From contig NZ_SDHX01000002.1 of NCBI RefSeq assembly GCF_004118375.1, positions 919,001 to 983,000 on the forward strand: DNA of 64,000 nt, written 5' to 3'. This document shows, piece after piece, positions 1 through 8,920 of this stretch. How positions within the stretch are numbered: position 1 is the stretch's first letter; the number at the start of each line of letters is the position of its first letter. The stretch comes from Oleiharenicola lentus. Lineage in GTDB: Bacteria; Verrucomicrobiota; Verrucomicrobiia; Opitutales; Opitutaceae. The position numbers were made by a program, and so were the translations under genes. The notes below the pieces were generated by a model that did no database searches, had not been told where the DNA came from, and worked only from the letters and a program-made list of their open reading frames with translations.

Positions 1-614
1 TCGTAGGTCTTGTCGATGTTGGTGTCGGGCCCCTGGATCACGAGCCAGCGGGAGGCGTTGTTGCCACCGGTGGAGCGGACGGCACTGATGAAAGTGTTGT
101 AGTAGCTCCGCAAAGTCGCCCACTCGGCCGCCGTCTTGCAGTTGGGCTCGTTGGCGCCGGCGAAGAGCAGATGGTCATCGTAGCCGGCAAAGGCCGTCGC
201 GATCTGGGTCCAATAGGACTGCATCTTCGCGTTGATGGTCGGGTTCACCGTGTCGGTGATGTTGTTCTCCAGCCACCCGCCGTCCCAGTGGATGTTGATG
301 ATGACGTGGAGCTTTTTCGCGTAACACCAGTCCACCACCTGTTTCACGCGGGCCATCCACACGGGATCGATCTGGTAAGTGGACTGATTCGCATGGATGT
401 CCCACGCCACCGGGAGACGGATCGTGTTGAAGCCCGCATCGGCGACGGCGTTGATCAGGTTCTGGGTGGCCGCCGGGCCCCAGGAGCCCTCGCTGGGGAC
501 GGCTTCCAGCGTATTGCCGAGATTCCAGCCGTAGGTCGGGGTCGGGAGTTGGGCTGATGCGGGCGCGATCAGCAGCACAGGAAGCAACAGCTTAAGGAGC
601 GAGAGGGAGCGCAT
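1..614 (-). CDS. GH5 family endoglucanase/cellulase, 3' end beyond window
   Basis: Secreted glycoside hydrolase of family 5, expected to cleave beta-1,4-glucan or a related plant polysaccharide. The ATG at 614 opens a signal peptide (residues 1-21, ending ASA). The GH5 barrel follows: the GWNLGNT motif at 29-35, IRLPVAWD near 65-72, and HVIINIHWDGG near 103-113. The general acid/base glutamate is E156 in the GANEPN motif. The catalytic nucleophile and the rest of the barrel lie past the window edge, so only 204 codons are visible. The NLGNT motif fits a bacterial cellulase subgroup such as GH5_4, but the subfamily is a guess. The gene stands alone on the minus strand, about 300 bp from the next one. 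Confidence 0.88.
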   Translation of the reverse strand, partial: MRSLSLLKLLLPVLLIAPASAQLPTPTYGWNLGNTLEAVPSEGSWGPAATQNLINAVADAGFNTIRLPVAWDIHANQSTYQIDPVWMARVKQVVDWCYAKKLHVIINIHWDGGWLENNITDTVNPTINAKMQSYWTQIATAFAGYDDHLLFAGANEPNCKTAAEWATLRSYYNTFISAVRSTGGNNASRWLVIQGPDTNIDKTY

Positions 615-650
615 GTTGGGGGGAGCGAGCGGACGCTTTCATCTACTGGC

Positions 651-695
651 AGAAAAATAAGACAGTGAGCCCCGAATCAGGGCATCACCGGGGCT
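651..695 (-). terminator. Possible intrinsic terminator of the oxidoreductase gene
   Basis: A 7-bp inverted repeat AGCCCCG/CGGGGCT (668-674 and 689-695) lies downstream of the gene that ends at 919. On the minus strand it is followed by a short T-rich tract (TTATTTTT, 653-660) about 8 nt later. The 14-nt loop and the gap before the T tract make it a moderate candidate. The rest of the 615-918 gap holds no gene I can support. Confidence 0.4.
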
Positions 696-918
696 TATGA
701 ATGAAGGCCATAGCTGGCGGCGGGCACGGTGGTAAGTTTTTTCCCACCGCATGACGCACGACGCGTGCTGCCGGAGAAAACCCGTATCACTCCGACGAGC
801 GCGGATGGCGCCAAGGCCCGGCAGACCCGCGAAAAGGCGTTGATCAGCGGATGCTGAAAAGGGGGCTGCCGTTTCGCTCCCCCTATCGGTGATTGGGGAG
901 AAGTCGCTGAGGGCCACT

Positions 919-2034
919 TTAGAATTTCAATTCGACCCGCTTCCCGCCGGCAGCAGCGGAGGCGTAAATGGCTTCGACCACGACCATGTCGCGGCGACCC
1001 ATTGCGCCGGGCACGAGATTGGGCGCGCCGTCGCGCACATGGAGCGCGAAGGCGTCCATCTGCAACGCCTGCTGGCTGGCGGGCGGTGTCACCGTGACCG
1101 GACCCTTGCTCGTGGCGGCACGCAGGCCGCGGTAGCTGTAGGCGGGGCCGACCTCGAACCAGCCGCCCTTCGCCTCGGCGCGGAAATCGTTCCGGTTGCT
1201 GTTGTAACTGGTGTAACCCTGGCCCTTCGCGCCGTTGGCGAACTCCATCGTCCACTCGATGCTTTCCTCGACATCCACGAAAAACTCCGGCCGCGCTTTG
1301 GGCAGCTCACGCGCCGTGATCGCCACTGCCGGAGCCGCGCCGGCCGCCATGAAGGTTTCCTGGATCACATAGACGCCGAGATCCATGAGCGGGCCGCCGC
1401 CGGCGAGTGCCTTCTGCGCGCGCCATTGGTGCCGCCCCATGGTGAACGCGAAACCGCCGTTCATGTTCATAAAGGGCCCGAATTCCTGTGTGCGCACCAG
1501 GCGCCGCAACTCCTCGTGGAAGGGGTCGTAGTGCAGCCGGTAACCCATGCCGAGACGCACGCCGGCCTGCTGGCAGGCCGCCATGATCGCGTCGCACTCG
1601 GCGACGGTGTTGGCCATGGGCTTCTCGCAGATGACATGCTTGCCGGCCCTCGCCGCCGCGATCGAGTGCTCGGCGTGCAGGCCGTTGGGCGTCACGACAT
1701 AGACGATGTCGATGTCGGGGTTGTCCGCCATCTTCGCCATCGTGTCGTAGCCGTAGATGCTCGTCTCGGGGAAACCGTAATCCGCCGCCCACTTCCGGCC
1801 CTTCTCGGGCGAACCGGTCACGACGCCCGCCAGGCGGCAGTGCTCGGTGATCTTCAATGCCGGCCCCAGCTGACCGGCGCTGTAGCCGCCGAGGCCAACG
1901 AGGGCGACGCCGAGTTTCTTCGGCGCGGCAATCGCCAAGGCGGCGCGGGGCGCCAACGCCAGTGCGCCGGCGGCGGAAAGTTGACCGAGAAAACGGCGAC
2001 GGGAAACGGCTGGGAGGGGGCGTGGGGTGCTCAT
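919..2034 (-). CDS. Gfo/Idh/MocA family oxidoreductase, Tat-exported
   Basis: NAD(P)-dependent sugar-type oxidoreductase of 371 aa, probably periplasmic. The N-terminus carries a twin-arginine signal (RRRFLGQ near residues 11-17, then a hydrophobic stretch ending in ALA). A Rossmann segment follows (VALVGLGGYSAGQLGP) and then the family EKP motif in VICEKPMANT, whose lysine is a conserved active-site residue. The C-terminal half is the usual alpha/beta domain. It resembles glucose-fructose oxidoreductase-like proteins, of which such bacteria have many copies; the substrate cannot be told. It is transcribed alone, with a promoter-like motif about 50 nt upstream. Confidence 0.88.
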   Translation of the reverse strand: MSTPRPLPAVSRRRFLGQLSAAGALALAPRAALAIAAPKKLGVALVGLGGYSAGQLGPALKITEHCRLAGVVTGSPEKGRKWAADYGFPETSIYGYDTMAKMADNPDIDIVYVVTPNGLHAEHSIAAARAGKHVICEKPMANTVAECDAIMAACQQAGVRLGMGYRLHYDPFHEELRRLVRTQEFGPFMNMNGGFAFTMGRHQWRAQKALAGGGPLMDLGVYVIQETFMAAGAAPAVAITARELPKARPEFFVDVEESIEWTMEFANGAKGQGYTSYNSNRNDFRAEAKGGWFEVGPAYSYRGLRAATSKGPVTVTPPASQQALQMDAFALHVRDGAPNLVPGAMGRRDMVVVEAIYASAAAGGKRVELKF

Positions 2035-2083
2035 GGGGGTGCTCTACCTATGGACACGAGCCGGTTCACCGCAAGCGGGCCTT

Positions 2084-2096
2084 CCGGTCTAACATA
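2084..2096 (-). promoter_or_regulatory. Promoter-like GTTAGACCGG motif upstream of the oxidoreductase
   Basis: On the minus strand this reads TATGTTAGACCGG, about 50 nt before the ATG at 2034. The core GTTAGACYG recurs upstream of the GH115 gene and of the TonB receptor gene. The TATGTT part could be a -10 box. No start-site data are available. Confidence 0.35.
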
Positions 2097-2098
2097 CG

Positions 2099-2359
2099 TC
2101 ACGTCGCCAGCGGCAGCTCTATGCTCGCCCTCACTCCGACTGCCGGCGGCCACGGATCCAGGGCAAACGATCCGTGGTAGAGCGCCACCCCATTGCGCAC
2201 GATGGCCAGTCCGATGCCGAAGCCTCTTTGTTCGCGACGATTTCGGCCAAATTGCCGGAAAGCGACGACCGCGCCGCGCTCCTCCGCCCTCATCCTCGCA
2301 TCCGGGCGGCTCTGACCGGATGCACCTTGGAGATTATCCAGAACCTTTTCTCCGTCCAA
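2099..2359 (-). pseudogene. Remnant of a sensor histidine kinase ATPase domain
   Basis: The minus-strand frame keeps recognisable pieces of a HATPase_c domain. An N-box-like start (LDNLQG) sits near the beginning, and the G2 box plus C-terminal end (GFGIGLAIVR, then ALYHGS and GVRASIELPLA) near the end. The segment between the N-box and the G2 box is far too short and lacks the DxGxG box. No dimerisation or sensor domain precedes it. The fragment is wedged between the oxidoreductase promoter and the end of the dehydrogenase gene, which suggests deletion of a former two-component system. Confidence 0.6.
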
Positions 2360-2365
2360 TAACCC

Positions 2366-5300
2366 TCAGCCCGGTAGCCGGAAGGATTCGAACTGGCGCT
2401 TCAGCTCCATCATGAAGGCGGCGGCTCCGGCTCCGTTCACAACGCGATGGTCAAAGGTCAGGGACAGCGTAACCACTTCCTGCGGATAAACTACGCCGCC
2501 ATCCTTGATCATTTTCTCGTGCGCCGAGCCGATGAACAGCGTGCTCATGGCGGGCGGCACGACGATCGGCGTGGCGCTCTCAACGCCGAAGGCGCCAAGG
2601 CTGCTGATGTTCAGCGGCGCCTGCACCTCGACGAGTTTGCCCGAGCGGGTCTCCTCGATGGCACGGTTATAGCCGACCACGAAGTCCGACCACGCCAGTT
2701 TGTTGGCGGTGGCGATGGCCGCGGTGCCGAGCCGGTCGCCCTCGAGTGCCACCGCGACGCCAAGTTCAAAGTCACCGAGCTCGGTGATCACGCCGTCCTT
2801 GTTCACCACCCGGCGGAAACCGGCGTGCAGTTCCATCGCCCGCGTCACGCACCACGCCATCATGGCCGAGGGCGAGGCGGCGGACTTGCCGTGCAGCGAC
2901 TTCGACTGCTCGCGGGCGAGACGGATCGGCTCCCAGCGGCAGTCCATGAGCAGATTGGCCGGCACGACCGTGTCGAGCCGCTTGGTGATCGCGGGAGAGA
3001 GGGCGGGCGGGCGGACGTTGCCTTGCATAAGCTTGGAGGGTTGGGCCGCGAGCGCGGGCGCGGAAACGGTCTGCACGGAAGCGGTCACCCCGGCTGCGAC
3101 CACCGTGGGGGCGGGTTTCTTGTTGGCCGCACCCTCAACCGGCAGGCCGGCGACACTGGCGGCGTCGCCGGTGACCAGCGCGATGTCCTGGCCGATCAGC
3201 ACGGTTTCCTCGAGCTTGATGCGCCACGCCTTGAAGGTGCCGGCAAACGACGCCTCGACGGGATACACGGCCTTGTCGGTCTCCAGTTCGCACAGCACCT
3301 CGTCGTGTTTCACGGCGTCACCGGGCTTCTTGTTGAGGCTCACCACGCGGGCCGAGCGCAAGCCCTCGCCCATGATCGGCACGCGCACGATGATGTCGCT
3401 CGTGCCGGGAATGACGGTGTTCTGGGGCGCATGGGCCTCGGCGACGGCAAAAGGCGCGGTCGAGCCGGTGGACGGCGGCGGCACCGGGGCGGTCAGCGCC
3501 ACGACCTCCTCGCCGCGGGCCACGTCCAGTGCGAGCGTGCGGCGGAGAGCGTCGAGGATGCGCGGCACGTCGGGCAGCGCGGCGTATTCGTAGATCGGGT
3601 TGTAGCCGATCATCACGTTGCCCTTCGACACCAGCAGGGGCGGGGCCTTCAACGCGGCCCACAGGTCGGGCCGGCCCATGAGGTGGGTGATGATCATCTG
3701 GCCGACGGAGCAGTTCTCCGTGTCCTCCTGCACGATGACGAGGCGGCCGGTCTTGCGGACGGATTCCTCGACGGCGGTCTTGTCCCACGGGGCGATGGAG
3801 CGCAGGTCAATCAGTTCGACCGAGGCGCCGTCCTTCAGCTCGGCGAGTGCCTCCTGCGACTTTTCCACCGTGTTGCCCCAGGCCACGAGCGTGAGATCGG
3901 TGCCCTCGGTGAGGCGCCGGGCGGAGCCAAAGGGAATCGCGGTGATGGGCGCGCTCGTCTCGCGTTCGGCCCAGAGCATGTGCTTGGGGAGCAGGAACAG
4001 CGTGATGTCCTCCGCGTGCATCGCGGTCCAGAGCAGGCCGGCGGCGTCCTCCGGCGTGGACGGAATCACGACGTTGATGCCGGGAAAATGCGCGAAAACC
4101 GCCTCGTTGGCCTGCGAGTGCCAGAGCGCTCCGCCCGGCAGGTAGGCGCCGTAGGGCGCGTAGAACACGACCGGCACCTTCCACTCGCCGTTGGAGCGCC
4201 AACGGAGATTGGCGAGGTTCTGCACCAGCTGGTTGAAGCCGGGGTAGATGAAGTCGATGAACTGGATCTCGAAGACCGGCCGCCGCCCGTAGAGCGCGAG
4301 GCCGCCGCCCAGACCGATGATGGTGGACTCAGCCAGCGGCGAGTTGAACACCTGCGCCGGGAAATCGGTGGAGAGCTTCTGCGTGAGCCGGAACACGCCG
4401 CCCTTGGGATCCTCGACATCCTCGCCGAAGATCATGCGCGCGGGATCGGCGTCGAGGCCGGCGCGGAGCGTCCGGTTGATCAGGTCGCCCATGCGGTATT
4501 TGCCGGGCTGGAAGAGCTCACCGGTCAGCTCGGGCGCCGGGCCCATCGACTCGAGCAGGAGCTCGCTGGCGCGGGGATTGTCGGCCTTCTCGGCGGCGGC
4601 GTAATCACGGCGCACCTTCTCCTTCAGGTCGGTGTCGAGCTTCTCGTAGTCCTGTTCCGTGAGATCGCCGTCGCGGATCATCTGCCGCTTGAGATTGCGG
4701 ATGGGGTCGTGCTGCTCGATGCGGGCGATGTCCTCCTTCGAGCGATAGAGCGTGTGATCGTCCGAACTGGTGTGGCTGGAGAGACGCTCCGTCTTCACCC
4801 AAAGGAAGGCCGGACCGTGGCCGGCGCGGAGCGCCGCCAGCGCCTGCTGCGTGGCCGCATGCACCGCCAGCGGGTCGGAACCGTCCACCACCTGCCACTG
4901 CGCGGGGTTGATCACCTGCAGGGCGAGTGGGTTGATGCGGCGCGTGGGCGTCGAGATGCCGTAGGCGTTGTCCTCGACGATGAGCATCAGCGGGAGCTTC
5001 TTTTCCTGCGCGAAGCTGACCGCCTCGTAGAAATCGCCCTGCCGGGTCGCCGCGTCGCCAATCGTGGTGACAACCACGCCGTCCTTCTGGTCCAGCTGCA
5101 GGCCCCAGGCGATGCCGCAGGCAGGGACGAGCTGCGAACCCGTGGGCGTGGGCACGCTCACGATGTTCAGCTCCCGCGAGCAGTAATGGGACGGCATCAT
5201 GCGTCCGCGGGAGGCGGAATCGCGCTTGGCAAAATACTCCAACGCCAGCGACCGCGTGGTCATGCCCCGCCCCATGCACAGGCCGCGGTCGCGGTAGTAG

Positions 5301-5494
5301 GGCAGCAGGTAGTCGCCGCCGCGCAGCTGGACGCCCAGCGCCGCCAGTCCTTCGTGGCCGCGGCCGGACACATGGAAATGTCCCTTGCCCTGCCGGTTCA
5401 GGCTCTCTTCGCGCAGGTCGGCGTGCCGACTTTCCAGCATCGTCACCAGCAGGTGACGCTTTTGTTCTTTGTTGAGGGTCTCGACCTTGGCCAT
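2366..5494 (-). CDS. Fused 2-oxoacid dehydrogenase E1alpha-E1beta-E2
   Basis: A 1042-aa polypeptide joining three enzyme components. Residues 1-325 are E1alpha, with the TPP motif starting at GD (146-147) and its asparagine at N176 in EDNAYGIS. Residues 335-660 are the E1beta transketolase-like part (E358 in FGEDV). A proline-rich linker leads to a lipoyl domain near 700-780 with lipoylatable K741 in ETDKA. The E2 acyltransferase domain is near 840-1042. The E2 motif reads DHRVVNG, so the usual second Asp is Asn1020. I see no clear E3-binding (PSBD) domain. E1 resembles branched-chain/pyruvate types; the substrate is uncertain. A TTG ten codons upstream is also open, but the ATG at 5494 is preferred. 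Confidence 0.9.
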   Translation of the reverse strand: MAKVETLNKEQKRHLLVTMLESRHADLREESLNRQGKGHFHVSGRGHEGLAALGVQLRGGDYLLPYYRDRGLCMGRGMTTRSLALEYFAKRDSASRGRMMPSHYCSRELNIVSVPTPTGSQLVPACGIAWGLQLDQKDGVVVTTIGDAATRQGDFYEAVSFAQEKKLPLMLIVEDNAYGISTPTRRINPLALQVINPAQWQVVDGSDPLAVHAATQQALAALRAGHGPAFLWVKTERLSSHTSSDDHTLYRSKEDIARIEQHDPIRNLKRQMIRDGDLTEQDYEKLDTDLKEKVRRDYAAAEKADNPRASELLLESMGPAPELTGELFQPGKYRMGDLINRTLRAGLDADPARMIFGEDVEDPKGGVFRLTQKLSTDFPAQVFNSPLAESTIIGLGGGLALYGRRPVFEIQFIDFIYPGFNQLVQNLANLRWRSNGEWKVPVVFYAPYGAYLPGGALWHSQANEAVFAHFPGINVVIPSTPEDAAGLLWTAMHAEDITLFLLPKHMLWAERETSAPITAIPFGSARRLTEGTDLTLVAWGNTVEKSQEALAELKDGASVELIDLRSIAPWDKTAVEESVRKTGRLVIVQEDTENCSVGQMIITHLMGRPDLWAALKAPPLLVSKGNVMIGYNPIYEYAALPDVPRILDALRRTLALDVARGEEVVALTAPVPPPSTGSTAPFAVAEAHAPQNTVIPGTSDIIVRVPIMGEGLRSARVVSLNKKPGDAVKHDEVLCELETDKAVYPVEASFAGTFKAWRIKLEETVLIGQDIALVTGDAASVAGLPVEGAANKKPAPTVVAAGVTASVQTVSAPALAAQPSKLMQGNVRPPALSPAITKRLDTVVPANLLMDCRWEPIRLAREQSKSLHGKSAASPSAMMAWCVTRAMELHAGFRRVVNKDGVITELGDFELGVAVALEGDRLGTAAIATANKLAWSDFVVGYNRAIEETRSGKLVEVQAPLNISSLGAFGVESATPIVVPPAMSTLFIGSAHEKMIKDGGVVYPQEVVTLSLTFDHRVVNGAGAAAFMMELKRQFESFRLPG

Positions 5495-5563
5495 GGGCGG
5501 GATTGGTCTGACATTACCCGGCAACCGGTTTGCAACTGCAACGCATTTCTCGGCGGGGGCCGG

Positions 5564-6187
5564 TCAACTCTTGGCCGGGCCCTGCAACAGAGGTTGCCGC
5601 CCGAGGGCCGTGACAAAGGCCAGCACCCGTTCCGCGGTCTCGCGCGATGTGGCGGGCGCGAGGGTGACCTGCACTTGGGCGGTCTCGCCCACCGGATCAA
5701 AGAATTTCAGCCCGATCAGCCGTTCGGGCGCAGGGGTGGCACCGCTGATCTCGGCGAGGCCGGTGCCCGAGGCGCAGGATGCCAGCACCATCTCCTTCGG
5801 CATGAGTTTGCCGAACCGCTCGAACCGCGCGCGCTTAGAGGCGATGTCCTCCGTGACGGTTTCGATAATGATGTCGCAAAACTCCAGGTCCTCCAGACCG
5901 GTGGTGATGCTGATGCCGCCCATCGCCTTGTGCGCGGCTGCGTGGGTGATCTCGTTGCGTTCTTCGGCGGCTCGGAACAGGTTGCGGACATTTTCCACCG
6001 CATGGGTCAGCGCACCGGCCTCGAGGTCGTGCATCATCACGCCCAGGCCCTTGGTGGCGCACCAGTGGGCGATGCCCGTGCTGGTCTTCTCGACGCCGAC
6101 GATGCCGATGGCGCGCAGGGGTTTGGGCGGGGGGGTCCCCGCCGGCGGCGGTGGAAACCAGGGATGCAGCGAAACGGCGTGACTCAT
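5564..6187 (-). CDS. 3-hydroxyacyl-CoA dehydrogenase NAD-domain-like protein, probably inactive
   Basis: A 207-aa protein with the fold signature of the NAD-binding domain of 3-hydroxyacyl-CoA dehydrogenase (AIGIVG near 26-31, IIIETVTED near 107-114, RLIGLKFFDP near 156-165). Key residues are missing. The GxGxxG loop reads GVEKTS. The catalytic His of the canonical HFFNP motif is Lys161 (KFFDP). The SNTSS segment is SCASGT. The C-terminal dimerisation domain is absent. It lies about 70 bp upstream of the fused 2-oxoacid dehydrogenase on the same strand and may be co-transcribed. A ligand-binding or structural role is more likely than catalysis. The ATG at 6187 is preferred over an upstream TTG. 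Confidence 0.75.
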   Translation of the reverse strand: MSHAVSLHPWFPPPPAGTPPPKPLRAIGIVGVEKTSTGIAHWCATKGLGVMMHDLEAGALTHAVENVRNLFRAAEERNEITHAAAHKAMGGISITTGLEDLEFCDIIIETVTEDIASKRARFERFGKLMPKEMVLASCASGTGLAEISGATPAPERLIGLKFFDPVGETAQVQVTLAPATSRETAERVLAFVTALGRQPLLQGPAKS

Positions 6188-6241
6188 GACGGGGTAAGCG
6201 GAAGCAAGCTTGGCGGGCGGCTGGGTGACGGACAACTGCTT

Positions 6242-6985
6242 TTATCGCCGGGTGAATTTGTGCAGGTATTTCAGGGCCACCTCGAAATCCTGCGGTCGCG
6301 GCGCATGCAGCGTCGCGGGCTCACGGGTGAGCGGATGCTTGAAGGTCAGGGCCGCCGCGTGCAGGGCCAGCCGGGTGATGAGCGGGCGCTCCTCGTCGCG
6401 GCCCTTGTAACCGCGCTTGAGGTCCGAGAGCAGCAGTTGTGTCTCGTTGCCGTAGAACGGATCGCTGAGAATCGGCGTGCCTGAGGCGGCGAGATGCACG
6501 CGAATCTGGTGCGTGCGCCCGGTCTGCGGCCGGCATTCGACGTGGGCGAAACCGGGACGGCCCGCCGGCTGGGGAAAACGAGCGAGCACCCTGAAGTCCG
6601 TCACGCTGGCCTTGCCGTGCTTCTTCACCACGCACATGCGGCCGGGCTTGGCGTCGTCTTCCTTCAGCACGAAGTCCACCGTGAACTCGTCCTGCGCGGG
6701 CAGGCCCACGGTCAGGGCCTCATAGACCTTGCCCACGGTCTTGGACTGGAACTGCCCGCTGAGGAAATCTAGCGCCGGCTTCGTTTTCGCGCAGAGCACC
6801 AGTCCGCTCGTGTCGGCGTCGATGCGGTGCACGTTGGCCACCCCGTGGCCCATTTTTTCATGGACCATGTCCATGAGGTTGGCGCGCGACTTGTCCCAGC
6901 GGTCCGGCGCGATCAGCAGCCCGCTCGGCTTGTCGAACGCGATGAGGCTTTCGTCCTCGAAGATGACGGGCGGCAGGGCGGGCAT
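6242..6985 (-). CDS. RluA-family pseudouridine synthase
   Basis: RNA pseudouridine synthase of 247 aa. The catalytic aspartate is D56 in the HRIDADTSG motif, the RluA-family form of HRLDxxTSG. Downstream conserved pieces include GRTHQIRVHLA, the ILSDPFYG segment and LHAAALTFKHP. There is no S4 domain, so it resembles short RluA/YqcB-like enzymes acting on tRNA or 23S rRNA; the target base cannot be assigned. It sits between the degenerate dehydrogenase-like gene and a lipoprotein gene, all minus strand, with 50-60 bp gaps. Confidence 0.9.
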   Translation of the reverse strand: MPALPPVIFEDESLIAFDKPSGLLIAPDRWDKSRANLMDMVHEKMGHGVANVHRIDADTSGLVLCAKTKPALDFLSGQFQSKTVGKVYEALTVGLPAQDEFTVDFVLKEDDAKPGRMCVVKKHGKASVTDFRVLARFPQPAGRPGFAHVECRPQTGRTHQIRVHLAASGTPILSDPFYGNETQLLLSDLKRGYKGRDEERPLITRLALHAAALTFKHPLTREPATLHAPRPQDFEVALKYLHKFTRR

Positions 6986-7049
6986 GTCGGGTCAGGGTGC
7001 GTCAGCCCACGCCCGCCGCAATCCCATACCTGTCGGTCCTCGCCCCACC

Positions 7050-7523
7050 CTATTTCTGGATCACAAACACCTGGAACTGCATCATCGGCGCGGCCTGGGC
7101 GGAGGAAGTGGCGACTACCTTGCCGCTGGGAACTTCCACCAGTGACACGGTAAAGGTTTCCTCGTCCCGCTCGGCCCGCAGCCGGTAGTCGCGGACGGCG
7201 GGGATAACGAGGTCCACGTCGCCGGTGAACTCGCCCTCCTTGTCGCCCAGCGCCACCACGAGCCGGTGATGGCCGGGCTTGAGCCCCTCGCTGCTCGCCA
7301 CCAGCGCACCGTCGATCAGCTGGATCCGGCAGGCGATCTCCTTGTCCGTCGGCACCGCGCTGGTCTTGGCGGGCTGCACCTGCAGGGTTGCGCCTTTTTC
7401 GGGCGGCGGCGGAGCGCTGGTCGGGGTCGTGCAACCCGCGAGGAGCAACAGGCCGAGTGCGGCCAGCAGGCGTGTCAGCAGTCCGGCCAAGGCATCCGTG
7501 CGCGACAGATTCATCCGGTCCAT
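7050..7523 (-). CDS. Putative lipoprotein of unknown function
   Basis: A 157-aa protein starting with a lipoprotein signal: after a short basic N-terminus comes a hydrophobic run and the lipobox LLAGC, giving a lipidated Cys near residue 31. The mature part starts with a Pro-rich stretch and then a beta-rich domain with segments such as GHHRLVVALGDKEGEF, reminiscent of a small beta-sandwich. No family is recognised. In-frame starts at 7523 and 7514 both keep the signal; a GTG at 7604 is less likely because it would put extra residues before the signal. It lies 83 bp downstream of the SGNH hydrolase gene and may share its transcript. Confidence 0.7.
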   Translation of the reverse strand: MDRMNLSRTDALAGLLTRLLAALGLLLLAGCTTPTSAPPPPEKGATLQVQPAKTSAVPTDKEIACRIQLIDGALVASSEGLKPGHHRLVVALGDKEGEFTGDVDLVIPAVRDYRLRAERDEETFTVSLVEVPSGKVVATSSAQAAPMMQFQVFVIQK

Positions 7524-7606
7524 CAAGCTGTCCGCCGGAGAAAAGTCCACCCGGTTTCCCGTTACCGACGTGTGAAAACGGGGTGAACCGCCGGTTCGCA
7601 CCACCC

Positions 7607-8818
7607 TCAGCGTGTGAACAACCCGAGATCGATGGACTCGGCGATGACCTTGTAGCCGGGGGCGGACAGATGCAGGTGGTCGCCGCCGTCAGTGGCGGCG
7701 CTGAGTCTGGCGGGATTCGCGGGATCGCGGGCCACGGCGTCGAAATCAATCACGGCGTCGAAGCGGCCGCTGCGGCGAATCCAGGCGTTGACCGTCTGCC
7801 GGGCGGCCTCGCGCTCGGGGGTGTCGTAGTTCTTGAACCCGCCGAGGGGCATGATGGTGGCGCCATAGACCTTGATGCCATGGTCGTGCGCGCGGGTGAT
7901 CATCTGGTCGTAGGCGGAGATGAGCTCTTGCGCCGTGGCGGCCACGGTTTCGGGCGAGGAGGTGCCGAGATCGTTCACGCCCTCCAGGATGATGAGCCAC
8001 TTCACGCCCGGCTGGGCGATGATGTCGCGGTCGAAGCGTCGCAGGGCACTGATGCCGAGCCCGTCGCGCAGCACGCGGCCGCCGCCGACACCGTGATTCA
8101 GCACGGCCACATCGGCCGTGGCGGGATTCGCGCGCAGGCGCTGCGAAAGAATGTCGGGCCAGCGGTCGTTGCCGTTGGTGGTCGAGCCACGCCCGTCGGT
8201 GATCGAGTCGCCCAGAATGGCCACCGCCGCCGCCGGGCGCCGGGTCCATACGTCGAGGCTGCACATGAAATACCAGTGGTCCGTGCGCTTGGCCTCGGGC
8301 AGGTCGGCGGCATCAGGTGCCGCGCCGCCGTAGGCAAAATACGAGGTCGTGCGCGAGCCCGGGTGGCCCGTGACATCACTGGGCGAGGCCTTGGTCACCG
8401 TCGTGATGGCCACGTCGGCCATCGGCGCGAGCGCCAGGTCCACCGGATCGGAAATCACGGTCGCACCGGAGTGGAGCGTGACGGACGCCGCGCCGCGAAA
8501 CGTCAGCGCGCGACTGCTGCCCGGCTGGATCTTCGCGTCGGCGAAGCCCTCGGCCAGCGCCACGTGTGCGGCTTCGATCGTGAGCGGGCTGTTGCCAAAT
8601 TCGTTGGAGAAACGCACCCGCAGCTTTTCGCCGCCGATGGAGACGCGCAGCTTCTGGCGCACCGTGGCCTCCGTGAAGCCCGGCTCGGGCGGCAGGTTGC
8701 CCTTCTCGGTGAGCTGCTGGCTCGTGGCCCAGGTGGCCACCCAGCGGCCGGTGGGTTCCGAGGCGAGAACCGAGGCGAGGCCAAGGAGCCAGCCAGTCAG
8801 AAGCAGGAGTCTTTTCAT
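7607..8818 (-). CDS. Secreted SGNH/GDSL-family esterase
   Basis: A 403-aa exported hydrolase of the SGNH superfamily. A signal peptide spans residues 1-19 (ending VLA). An N-terminal beta-rich region runs to about residue 190. The hydrolase domain has block I GDSITDG (nucleophile S205), a block II glycine in NHGVGGGR, block III GVND and block V DHLH (D380, H383). Such enzymes remove acetyl or other acyl groups from carbohydrates or lipids. Given the carbohydrate-degrading neighbourhood, deacetylation of a polysaccharide is plausible but unproven. Confidence 0.87.
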   Translation of the reverse strand: MKRLLLLTGWLLGLASVLASEPTGRWVATWATSQQLTEKGNLPPEPGFTEATVRQKLRVSIGGEKLRVRFSNEFGNSPLTIEAAHVALAEGFADAKIQPGSSRALTFRGAASVTLHSGATVISDPVDLALAPMADVAITTVTKASPSDVTGHPGSRTTSYFAYGGAAPDAADLPEAKRTDHWYFMCSLDVWTRRPAAAVAILGDSITDGRGSTTNGNDRWPDILSQRLRANPATADVAVLNHGVGGGRVLRDGLGISALRRFDRDIIAQPGVKWLIILEGVNDLGTSSPETVAATAQELISAYDQMITRAHDHGIKVYGATIMPLGGFKNYDTPEREAARQTVNAWIRRSGRFDAVIDFDAVARDPANPARLSAATDGGDHLHLSAPGYKVIAESIDLGLFTR

Positions 8819-8920
8819 GGGGTGGAGATACAGTGACCCGACACCGGCAAGGACACACCGGTTTCGCTCTTGTTGAGATAGTCCGCGCCGCTAGTTTGGC
8901 CAACGAAACCCCATTCATAC

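Noticed and set aside
2447-6484. 1345-aa plus-strand open frame opposite the dehydrogenase fusion and two more genes
   Set aside because: It runs antisense across three well-supported genes, has no recognisable domain and is explained by high-GC codon bias.
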